DNA of 19,843 nucleotides from Saprospiraceae bacterium. GTDB taxonomy: Bacteria; Bacteroidota; Bacteroidia; Chitinophagales; Saprospiraceae. The notes beneath the pieces were generated by a model. It saw nothing but the letters and a program-made list of their open reading frames with translations, ran no database searches and had not been told where the DNA came from. The stretch lies in the NCBI GenBank assembly GCA_020852155.1, contig JADZBJ010000265.1, positions 1 to 19,843 on the forward strand, given 5' to 3'. Positions 1 to 7,181 of the stretch are shown one piece after another (positions within the stretch are counted from its first letter, which is position 1; every line of letters starts with the position of its first letter). The translations under genes were made by a program, and so were the position numbers.

Positions 1-248
1 AAGGCACTAAGGCACACGAAGATACACTAAGAAAATCCGCGTAAATCTATCATGTCCGCGTCATCCGCGTTTCACCACTAAGGCACTAAGGCACACGAAG
101 ATACACTAAGAAAATCCGCGTAAATCCGTCATGTCCGCGTAATCCGCGTTTCACCACTAAGGCACTAAGGTTCCACTAAGATTCACTAAGAAAATCCGCG
201 AATCCGCGTAAATCCGTCATGTCCGCGTAATCCGCGTAATCCGCGTTT
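1..248. repeat. 79-bp degenerate tandem repeat, about 3 copies
   Basis: Copies begin at 1, 80 and 159, a period of exactly 79 bp. Each unit opens with a purine-rich part (AAGGCACTAAGG...) and closes with a run of short CCGCG-containing words (ATCCGCGTAA, ATGTCCGCG). Copies 1 and 2 differ by only a few bases. Copy 3 is changed in its first half and has extra TCCGCGTAA words, so it runs to about 248. The array starts at the window edge and probably continues to the left. There is no open reading frame, and no conserved repeat/variable spacer pattern as in CRISPR. Intergenic arrays of this style occur in environmental Bacteroidota; the function is unknown. Confidence 0.85.
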
Positions 249-258
249 AAATCCTGAT

Positions 259-296
259 AAAAAAAGCGCCATCACCGAAATAATCCGGGATGGCGC
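259..296 (-). terminator. Distal intrinsic terminator of the first giant adhesin gene
   Basis: Read on the minus strand, GCGCCATC (266-273) pairs with GATGGCGC (289-296). The stem continues with an inner CCG/CGG pairing (275-277 with 286-288) around an 8-nt loop, and one unpaired A interrupts it. The stem is followed directly by seven U residues (259-265). It lies about 60 bp past the stop codon and behind a first terminator, so it probably acts as a backup. It also separates the gene from the tandem repeat array. Confidence 0.8.
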
Positions 297-312
297 AGTC
301 ACATCAAAAAGT

Positions 313-350
313 AAAAAAGTGTTGCGTCGGAAAATTCAAACCACCGACGC
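313..350 (-). terminator. Proximal intrinsic terminator of the first giant adhesin gene
   Basis: GCGTCGG (324-330) and CCGACGC (344-350) form a 7-bp GC-rich stem with a 13-nt loop, 6 bp after the TAA stop of the minus-strand gene. On the minus strand the stem is followed by AACAC and six U residues (313-318). The short gap between stem and U-tract makes it a little less canonical than the distal terminator. Confidence 0.7.
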
Positions 351-356
351 GTAATC

Positions 357-3300
357 TTAGTTTCTAATCACAGCTACGTCGCCTTTGAAGAGGACGACTT
401 CACCGTCAATGAATTCAATTTCAGCATAGTACACGAACACAGCAGGATTGGCTTCTTTGCCTTTGATTCGGCCATCCCAGCCGTGCGCAGGGCTGTCCGG
501 GAAGAAGTTGCGGTATTCATGTACAGAAGAACCCCAACGATCGAACACCAGGAATGACCTTACAATCTTGATGTCTTTGTAATCGCTTGGGTACATTCTG
601 AATACGCTGTTTTCCGGATTTCCGGTCGGATCAAACACGTTCGGGAAATAAACCAGACGTGATTTATCCACAATAACATCGCGAGAATCTACGGCTTTGC
701 AACCATTGGTATCCACTGCCGTGACCTGATAGCGAATGCTGTACAGCGGCTGGAATTCCTGATCAATTGGCGTGCTGACCGGATTAACCAGTGTTGTGTC
801 CAGGCGTGTTACATCGCTGAGGATATCATCGAGTGTAATGGCGATGGTCTGACCAAGGTGAATGGTCGTGTCCGGGCCGAGGTCAATGGTAAACGGCTCT
901 GGTTCGTCAATTTCGATGGTTGTTTCCAATTCGCAACCATGCGCGTCCTGTACGAGCAGATCGTGTATGCCCGGAGGCAGTGAAGTGAATACCAGGGTAT
1001 TCGTCAACGGACCATTATCCAGCGAATACAGGTAAGGAGGCGTACCACCCGTTACAGCACCGAGGTTAATTGCGCCATTGGTTTCACCAAAGCAGCGTAC
1101 GTCGCGCACATCCCTTTCGATGGTCTGCGGCGTATCGTCATCCACGGTTACGGCCACGGAACTGGTTGAGATACAACCGTTGTCTGTATTGGTTACCAGC
1201 ACCTGATACAAACCGGCCTGACTAACCGTTGGTGTAGAAGACGTACCACCGGAAAGGATGCTGCCATTCTGTGTTGACCAGACATAAGTGTAAGTACCTG
1301 GCACTGTGATGTTGGCAGCGAGGCCGACCTGATTGGTTGTGCAATTGAGCATATCCGGCTCGTCAAGGTCAACGGCTGGTTCTGCTACATCGGCAGTTAC
1401 CACATCGCCTGTGTTGTTTTTACAGCCGTTTGGCGCAGTAGCCGTTACAGAGTAAGCGCCGGGCATGGTCACAATCGGGTTCTGTTGGTTCTGGTTGCTG
1501 GCGTTGATGCCAGGGCCAGACCAGGTCCAGGTGGCTTGTGGTGTGTTAATCGAGTTGGCTGTCAATTGAATGCTGGTAATCGCACAGGTCAATTCTCCAA
1601 CGGTCATGGACACAGACGGGATGCTGGCATCAGGCGTCACGACGGCTACTGCAGATGAAGTACAGCCGTTAGTGCCTGTAACAACAATTGTGTAGTTACC
1701 CGTCGCTGTTACAGTTGCCGATGGAGATGCCGAAGTGAATCCACCCGGGCCACTCCACAGATAGGTAGCACCCTGTGCCTGCGAGTTACTAACGATATTA
1801 GCGGTTGTTACAAAGCAAGTAATGGTATCACCTTGCGCCGAAACACCCGGCAAATTGACATTCTGCGTGACGTTAGAAGTGAACAATGATGTACATCCGC
1901 TGGAAGCGGTAGCCACCAGGGTATAGGTACCAGGTTCTGTTACAGATGGGTCTTCCTGCGTAGAAGTGAATCCATTAGGGCCATTCCACAGGAAGGTTAC
2001 GCTTGGCGTCAAAGTGGTTGTATTCAATGTAACTGCTGTTGCAGCGCAAGTCAGCGAATCTACCTGAACAGCCAAATCCGGTACTGTAGGGTCTTGTGTA
2101 ACCGAGGCTGTAGCAGTGCTGGAGCAACCATTGACCAAGTCAGTAATAACAACAGTATAAGTACCTGAGTTGCTAATATCATTCGGATTTTGCGCGCTGG
2201 AGGTGTAGCCCCCAGGACCACTCCAGGCGTAGGAAACGCCGCTTGTTGAAGTACTGGAAGTGATTTCAATTGTCGGGAAGTTGCAGTCAATCTGCCCGCC
2301 TGCTGCTATTACGGCTTGAGGCGCCTGTGTATTTTCCAATACTGTCAGGGTTGGCGCAGAAATACAACCATTGGGCGCTGTAACCGTGTAGGTATAAACG
2401 CCATCCTGACTGACTGTCAGGTTAGACTGGGTAGATGTTTGTCCGTTAGGCAACGTCCAGATGCCTGTTGCTCCAGTTGTAGCAATTACGCTAGTCAGGT
2501 CAAGGCTTGTCACATCGCAAGTGATGGTACCTGCACCCGCAAGTGTAACATCCGGCGACAATGTATTTTCAGCCACGATTGCTGTCGTACTGGCCGTACA
2601 AGCATTTAATCCGGTCACGACAAGCGTGTAAGTGCCATCCAGTGTCACTGTCGGATTTTGCTGATTTGACGTAAACTGGTTAGGACCGCTCCACAGGTAA
2701 GTTACGTTAGCGGTTTGCGATCCGCCGACCAGTACAGCTTGCCCGGAAATACAGTCAATGGTATCACCTGTTGCTGTGCAAGTCGGCGCCATGATATTTT
2801 GTGACACATCTACTGACCATGTCGAAGTACAGCCATTTTGAGCGGTTACTGTCAACAGGAAAGTACCAGGTTGATCAGTCGTTGGGTTTTGGGCCGTTGG
2901 ATTGCTCACACCGGGGCCGCTCCACAGATACGTAACGCTACCAGTTGGCGAAGAGCCCATCAGCGTCGTGGTCAGGTCATCGCAGTCGAGGTTGTTGGTC
3001 GAAACGGCATTTGCGCCCGGCAGAACAGCATCCAGAATAACGGTGGCCGTCGCAGTGGTTGTACATCCGTTCGGACCAGTTACAGTCAGGGTGTAAAGGC
3101 CATCTGCTGTAACGGTCGGGTCTTCCAGGTTGCTGACAAAACCATTAGGGCCTGTCCAACCGAAAGAAGCGCCAGTTGTGGCCGAAATACCATCAATTTG
3201 TGCAGAAGTAATCGTACAAGTCAATGTATTGCCATCTGCATCCGCATTTGGATTTGTAATATCCTGATTTACAGTAACCTGCGTTGTTGTTGTACAGCCA

Positions 3301-6300
3301 TTTTCTGAAGTCGTAGTCAGTGTATAAACGCCATCGTCAGTGACCATTGGGTCTTCCACACTGCTGACAAATCCGCCAGGGCCTGTCCATGAAATGGTTT
3401 GTACCGGAGAAGCAGGATTCGCTGTAATCGTGGCGTTAATGCCTACTGTTGTAACATCACAAGTGAGGGTTACAGGAGCAACAGCAGTCAAAGAAGGCAC
3501 ACCAGTATTCAACGCCACCTGAGCAGTATTGGCTGATGTACAACCGTTAGCGCCGGTCACTGTAACAGTATAAGTACCTGTAAGGCTTACTGTCGGGTTT
3601 TGTTGTACGGTATTAAATCCTGACGGGCCTGCCCACTGGAACGAAGTACCCGCAGTTGTGTTAGCAAAAATTTGCACCTGAGTCGCGCTGCATGTAATCG
3701 TATCACCGGCTGTCAATAAATCGGGCGAGACCTTATCTTCATCCACCAATATTGTTTCGGCATCGGTACAGCCATTGGCCGCAGTAACCGTGACAGTGTA
3801 GTTACCCGTTAACGTTACAGTTGGCGTTTGCGAAACAGAGTTAAAGCCGCCGGGGCCAGACCATTGATAGGTGGATGGCAAGGTCGAACTGGCATTCAGT
3901 ACCAATGAAGGATTGGCACAGGTAAGAATGCCTGTTGTCGAGGAAGCCACCGGTGCATTCTGGTCGGCCAGGATATTGGTCGTAGCGCTGGAAGTACAGC
4001 CGTTTTGGGCAGTTACGACCAATGTGTAAGGGCCAGCATCCTGAACCGTCGGATTTTGTTCAATAGAAGTGAAAGTGCCGGGGCCTGTCCACATCCAGGT
4101 AACATTGCTCGTTGGTGAATCACCTTGCAAGGTAAAGTTCGGATCAGCGCAAGTTAACGTGCCACCCGAAGCCGTAGCCATTGGTTCGGCATTATCCAAA
4201 TCCACAAAAGCCGTTGCGAGTGCGGTACAGCCATTTGGGGCAGTAGCAACCAGTGTATACGTGCCATCCAGTGTAATGGTCGGATCTTCATCAGTTGAGT
4301 TAAATCCGCCAGGGCCAGACCATTGTAAGGTCGTGTTAGGAGATGCACCACCATTCAGTACGATAGAATTAATCAAACAATTCAATGTGCCGCCGCTTGC
4401 TGACACTGAAGGCACACCTGCATCCGGATCAACCTGCGCTGTTTCAGTGCTGGTGCAACCATTAGCAGAAGTGACTGTAACAGTGTATGTGCCAATCGTT
4501 GATACGGTATTAGTTGCCTGGTTGGACGAATATCCGCCTGGGCCAGACCACAAGTAAGTCACATTCGAAGTCATAGACGACGCCGAGATGGTCGTACTGC
4601 TTTGAGAACAAGTAATAATACCTCCCGTAGCAGAAGCGTCGGGCGCTGTAAAATCGCCGGCAACATCCGCTACTGCTGTTGCTATGCAACCATTAGATGC
4701 TGTTACAGTCAGCACATATGAGCCCGGCAATGTCACACTCGGATTTTGTACATTTGAAACAAAGCTACCGGGGCCAGTCCAACCCCAGGTAACACCCGTT
4801 GTGTTGGAACTTCCAGCCAGGTTAATATTCTGGACACCACAACTGACCGTGCCGCCACTTGCGCCGGCATCAGGCAGGTTAGTATCGCCTGTTACCTGTG
4901 CATTGGCCGTGGTCGTACATCCATTTGTTCCGGTAATCGTAACGGTGTAAGTACCCGCTGCATTGGCAGAAACTGATTGGCCAGCGGCTGAGAAGCTGTT
5001 AGGGCCAGCCCAGTTGAACGTTGCGCCGGTTGCGCCGGTTGTAGCGTTCAGGCTTACAGATGGCGTAGGGCAACTGATGACGCCATTGACGTTGGCATTG
5101 CCGCCCGGCGTAGCATTATCCAGGTTAACCGTTGCTGTTGCCGTTGAGTTACAACCATTTAGCGGGTTGGTTACCGTGACAGTGTATGTACCGGATGTTG
5201 TTACAGTTGGCATTTGCTGGGTTGAGGAGAATCCTCCCGGCCCGGCCCACAGGAATCCGGGATTGGCCACATTCGAACTGGCGGAAATCGTCGAAGACGT
5301 CGTCGCACAGGTTAGCGTCGTATTGGTCGTACTGGCCTGAGGCGGCGTCGTATTCCCCGATACGGTTGTTGTGGCAGTGGAAGCACAACCGTTGGATGAG
5401 CTGGTTACAGTTACGGTATAAACACCAGCCTGTGTAGCTGTTGGATTGGCTGTACTGGCACTAAATCCGCCAGGGCCAGACCAGACATACGTCGGATTGG
5501 TGGCATTGGTGGTTGAGTTGAGCTGTACGCTGGTTGTAGTACACCCGATGACCCCAACCGTTGAGGCTGTAAGGTTCGGCGGTGTGGTATTGCCCAAAAC
5601 CTGATAATGTGCTGTGTCTTTACACTGTGTTGCACCGCCATTGGCGCTGATGTTCAGTACCCAGGTGCCAGGTTGAGTTACAACAATGGAGTTCTGGTTA
5701 CTGATAATCTGATTGGTTTGCAGGTTCTGCCAGTAGATAGAAATATTACTTCCCTGGGTCATACCGACAGAAGTCAACGTGACGCTGTTATTATTACAGG
5801 AAAGCGTGCCACTGGCAACGATTTCTGCTTCCGCCTGAAGAATTTGAACAAAGACATTCACTGTACTGTCGCAACCATTGACAGATTGACAGGAAATATT
5901 TTGAATTCCGCTTTCAGAAATTTCTTCACCGCAAACAGTAAATGTGCCAGGATAGCAGATGTACTGAGGAGGCAATGTTGAGAAAAGCGGTGGCTTGATG
6001 GTTACCAGCTGGCGAACGACACTATCGCAACCCTGATAAGAGGTCATAGTGGTTTGATAGGTTCCAGAGGTGAACACATCATCTCCCCAGGGAGTGGTAT
6101 ATGGCGCATCTTCATTACAGATGACGGCAGGCATCATTTGTGTTGGCGGAATGGGCACAACATTGACGGTACGGCAGATAAACGGATTGTCCTGGTCGCA
6201 AGAGTTGACTGGTTGAACACAAATTTGACCTGAACCGTTGGTCAGACCAGCCGTGATCGTGACCACATTACCTGAAGGCGCATTGAACGTACCTGCTCCG

Positions 6301-6938
6301 TCATTTCCATTAACTTGCCAGCCTGGAGGCACTGTCCAGTTATAGGCGCCTGCATTGGCCACAACCGGAATCTGATAAACAGCCGATCCACCCGGGCAAA
6401 TGGTTGCCGGGCCTTGAATAGCGCCGGTTGGCCCAAGCGGCTGCGCAATAACAGCGCTTGGCGGGCTGACGTTGATACTAAAATCGCATTCACCTCCGGC
6501 GTAACCATCAATCATCAGGTAATAGTTCACACCGGGAATCATGGCATTGGTAGAAATACTGACAGGTTGGTTCGCATTGCCCGCAGAGCCGCCGTTACAG
6601 GCGATCGGGCCGGAAGAACCGCAGGTTTCATACAACGCGATTTGAATACCGTTTGAGTTTGCACAGTTGAACGAAGTAGCCGTAAAGGTGGCCGAACTCG
6701 CACCGGCGATAAAGCCTAACCACTGTTCATTTTCAATGGTACCGCAAAAGCCCGGCGCACTGCCTTGAGAATAGCCCGTAGACTGACCTACATAACCATT
6801 GAAATTGCAATAAATACAAGCGCTAAAGCAATCGTCTGCTGCTGGCTCGGTATTGGTAGGACATGGGTCCGGAACCTGAGCATAAGCCGTTACGGCCCCT
6901 AATACCCACAAACACAATAAGAGTAGTTTTTTTTGCAT
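357..6938 (-). CDS. Giant Ig-like repeat adhesin with SprB repeat and T9SS type B sorting domain
   Basis: Predicted secreted surface protein of about 2190 aa. The chosen start (ATG at 6938) gives a clean signal peptide, MQKKLLLL...TAYAQ; an in-frame ATG at 7031 would add 31 residues read through a stem-loop. Next come a beta-rich N-terminal domain of about 110 aa (NEQWLGF...GVNYYLMIDGY), one PKD-like domain, and a cysteine/GCDS-containing spacer. Then follow about 20 Ig-like repeats of 75-80 aa with the signatures W(S/A/T)GPGGF, G(T/N)YT(V/L)TVT and NGC. An SprB repeat (VRCFGETNG...GGTPPY) precedes the C-terminal 98 aa (VYFPNVFDP...FDRWG...GWDG...FKGD), which match the gliding-motility-associated/T9SS type B domain. 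By family knowledge it is exported through T9SS and held on or released from the surface. An adhesion or gliding role is inferred. Two terminators follow it. No enzyme domain is seen. Confidence 0.9.
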   Translation of the reverse strand: MQKKLLLLCLWVLGAVTAYAQVPDPCPTNTEPAADDCFSACIYCNFNGYVGQSTGYSQGSAPGFCGTIENEQWLGFIAGASSATFTATSFNCANSNGIQIALYETCGSSGPIACNGGSAGNANQPVSISTNAMIPGVNYYLMIDGYAGGECDFSINVSPPSAVIAQPLGPTGAIQGPATICPGGSAVYQIPVVANAGAYNWTVPPGWQVNGNDGAGTFNAPSGNVVTITAGLTNGSGQICVQPVNSCDQDNPFICRTVNVVPIPPTQMMPAVICNEDAPYTTPWGDDVFTSGTYQTTMTSYQGCDSVVRQLVTIKPPLFSTLPPQYICYPGTFTVCGEEISESGIQNISCQSVNGCDSTVNVFVQILQAEAEIVASGTLSCNNNSVTLTSVGMTQGSNISIYWQNLQTNQIISNQNSIVVTQPGTWVLNISANGGATQCKDTAHYQVLGNTTPPNLTASTVGVIGCTTTSVQLNSTTNATNPTYVWSGPGGFSASTANPTATQAGVYTVTVTSSSNGCASTATTTVSGNTTPPQASTTNTTLTCATTSSTISASSNVANPGFLWAGPGGFSSTQQMPTVTTSGTYTVTVTNPLNGCNSTATATVNLDNATPGGNANVNGVISCPTPSVSLNATTGATGATFNWAGPNSFSAAGQSVSANAAGTYTVTITGTNGCTTTANAQVTGDTNLPDAGASGGTVSCGVQNINLAGSSNTTGVTWGWTGPGSFVSNVQNPSVTLPGSYVLTVTASNGCIATAVADVAGDFTAPDASATGGIITCSQSSTTISASSMTSNVTYLWSGPGGYSSNQATNTVSTIGTYTVTVTSANGCTSTETAQVDPDAGVPSVSASGGTLNCLINSIVLNGGASPNTTLQWSGPGGFNSTDEDPTITLDGTYTLVATAPNGCTALATAFVDLDNAEPMATASGGTLTCADPNFTLQGDSPTSNVTWMWTGPGTFTSIEQNPTVQDAGPYTLVVTAQNGCTSSATTNILADQNAPVASSTTGILTCANPSLVLNASSTLPSTYQWSGPGGFNSVSQTPTVTLTGNYTVTVTAANGCTDAETILVDEDKVSPDLLTAGDTITCSATQVQIFANTTAGTSFQWAGPSGFNTVQQNPTVSLTGTYTVTVTGANGCTSANTAQVALNTGVPSLTAVAPVTLTCDVTTVGINATITANPASPVQTISWTGPGGFVSSVEDPMVTDDGVYTLTTTSENGCTTTTQVTVNQDITNPNADADGNTLTCTITSAQIDGISATTGASFGWTGPNGFVSNLEDPTVTADGLYTLTVTGPNGCTTTATATVILDAVLPGANAVSTNNLDCDDLTTTLMGSSPTGSVTYLWSGPGVSNPTAQNPTTDQPGTFLLTVTAQNGCTSTWSVDVSQNIMAPTCTATGDTIDCISGQAVLVGGSQTANVTYLWSGPNQFTSNQQNPTVTLDGTYTLVVTGLNACTASTTAIVAENTLSPDVTLAGAGTITCDVTSLDLTSVIATTGATGIWTLPNGQTSTQSNLTVSQDGVYTYTVTAPNGCISAPTLTVLENTQAPQAVIAAGGQIDCNFPTIEITSSTSTSGVSYAWSGPGGYTSSAQNPNDISNSGTYTVVITDLVNGCSSTATASVTQDPTVPDLAVQVDSLTCAATAVTLNTTTLTPSVTFLWNGPNGFTSTQEDPSVTEPGTYTLVATASSGCTSLFTSNVTQNVNLPGVSAQGDTITCFVTTANIVSNSQAQGATYLWSGPGGFTSASPSATVTATGNYTIVVTGTNGCTSSAVAVVTPDASIPSVSMTVGELTCAITSIQLTANSINTPQATWTWSGPGINASNQNQQNPIVTMPGAYSVTATAPNGCKNNTGDVVTADVAEPAVDLDEPDMLNCTTNQVGLAANITVPGTYTYVWSTQNGSILSGGTSSTPTVSQAGLYQVLVTNTDNGCISTSSVAVTVDDDTPQTIERDVRDVRCFGETNGAINLGAVTGGTPPYLYSLDNGPLTNTLVFTSLPPGIHDLLVQDAHGCELETTIEIDEPEPFTIDLGPDTTIHLGQTIAITLDDILSDVTRLDTTLVNPVSTPIDQEFQPLYSIRYQVTAVDTNGCKAVDSRDVIVDKSRLVYFPNVFDPTGNPENSVFRMYPSDYKDIKIVRSFLVFDRWGSSVHEYRNFFPDSPAHGWDGRIKGKEANPAVFVYYAEIEFIDGEVVLFKGDVAVIRN
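1140..5600 (-). repeat. Coding tandem array of about 19 Ig-like repeats, 225-235 bp each
   Basis: Nineteen successive modules in the first giant adhesin can be counted by their W-x-GP-x-x-F core, for example VWSGPGGF, LWAGPGGF, NWAGPNSF and WTGPGSF. A degenerate twentieth copy lies upstream near 5600-5830. On DNA the cores recur as variants of CCAGGGCCAGACCA near 5470, 4545, 4315 and 3855, with gaps close to multiples of 230 bp. Copies have diverged at the DNA level but keep frame and length. Most carry one cysteine near the start (LTC) and one near the end (NGC), consistent with one disulfide per Ig fold. The last copies (AWSGPGGY to VWSTQNG) are the most divergent. Confidence 0.85.
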
Positions 6939-6979
6939 TGCACCTAGAGATGAAAAGGTTGTTGAAAAAAGCAAGCTGA

Positions 6980-7012
6980 AACCCGCCCAAAACCATGAGG
7001 CCAGGGCGGGTT
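6980..7012 (-). terminator. GC-rich stem-loop between the two giant genes, candidate terminator or leader hairpin
   Basis: AACCCGCCC (6980-6988) and GGGCGGGTT (7004-7012) form a perfect 9-bp stem with a 15-nt loop. An A7 tract precedes the stem and a T6 tract follows it, each about 9 nt away, so the pattern is terminator-like on both strands but with an unusually large gap. It lies about 170 bp beyond the stop of the upstream 2443-aa gene, which has no better terminator nearby. It also lies just upstream of the preferred ATG at 6938. It could end the upstream transcript or act in the leader of the downstream gene. If translation began at 7031 it would be coding. Confidence 0.45.
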
Positions 7013-7091
7013 GATTAATCATTTTTTTCATTAGGACATTTGGGCTGTTTTCAATTCATTTTATCGCAAGGGTCATAATTTAAAAAATTTT

Positions 7092-7123
7092 ATAAAGTAT
7101 TCTCGTGTTTATTCGCTTGCAAA
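7092..7123 (-). promoter_or_regulatory. Candidate Bacteroidota-type promoter for the first giant adhesin gene
   Basis: On the minus strand TTTG (7123-7120) is followed after 20 nt by TACTTTAT (7099-7092). This approximates the Bacteroidota TTTG / TAnnTTTG arrangement, with mismatches at the end of the -7 box. The -33 box sits inside a 6-bp inverted repeat, CAAAGG/CCTTTG, at 7120-7140. A transcript from here would have a leader of about 150 nt to the ATG at 6938 and would contain the GC-rich stem-loop. Read by eye only. Confidence 0.35.
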
Positions 7124-7181
7124 GGAAATAAATGCCTTTGAAGAATTATGAGTGCAGGTACTAGTATTAACTAAAAAGTAT

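Noticed and set aside
1..248. CRISPR array
   Set aside because: The copies are contiguous 79-bp units with drift throughout; there are no short constant repeats separated by unique spacers, and no cas genes.
2838..4557. Several plus-strand frames (e.g. 2838-3308 and 4069-4557) opposite the Ig-like repeats
   Set aside because: They recur with the repeat period, and their composition (PPGP, VTV repeats) mirrors the repeat on the opposite strand.
7120..7140. CAAAGG/CCTTTG inverted repeat as terminator of the 2443-aa gene
   Set aside because: Only 6 bp, AT-rich loop, and no U-tract on the minus-strand side; the 6980-7012 stem is a better candidate.
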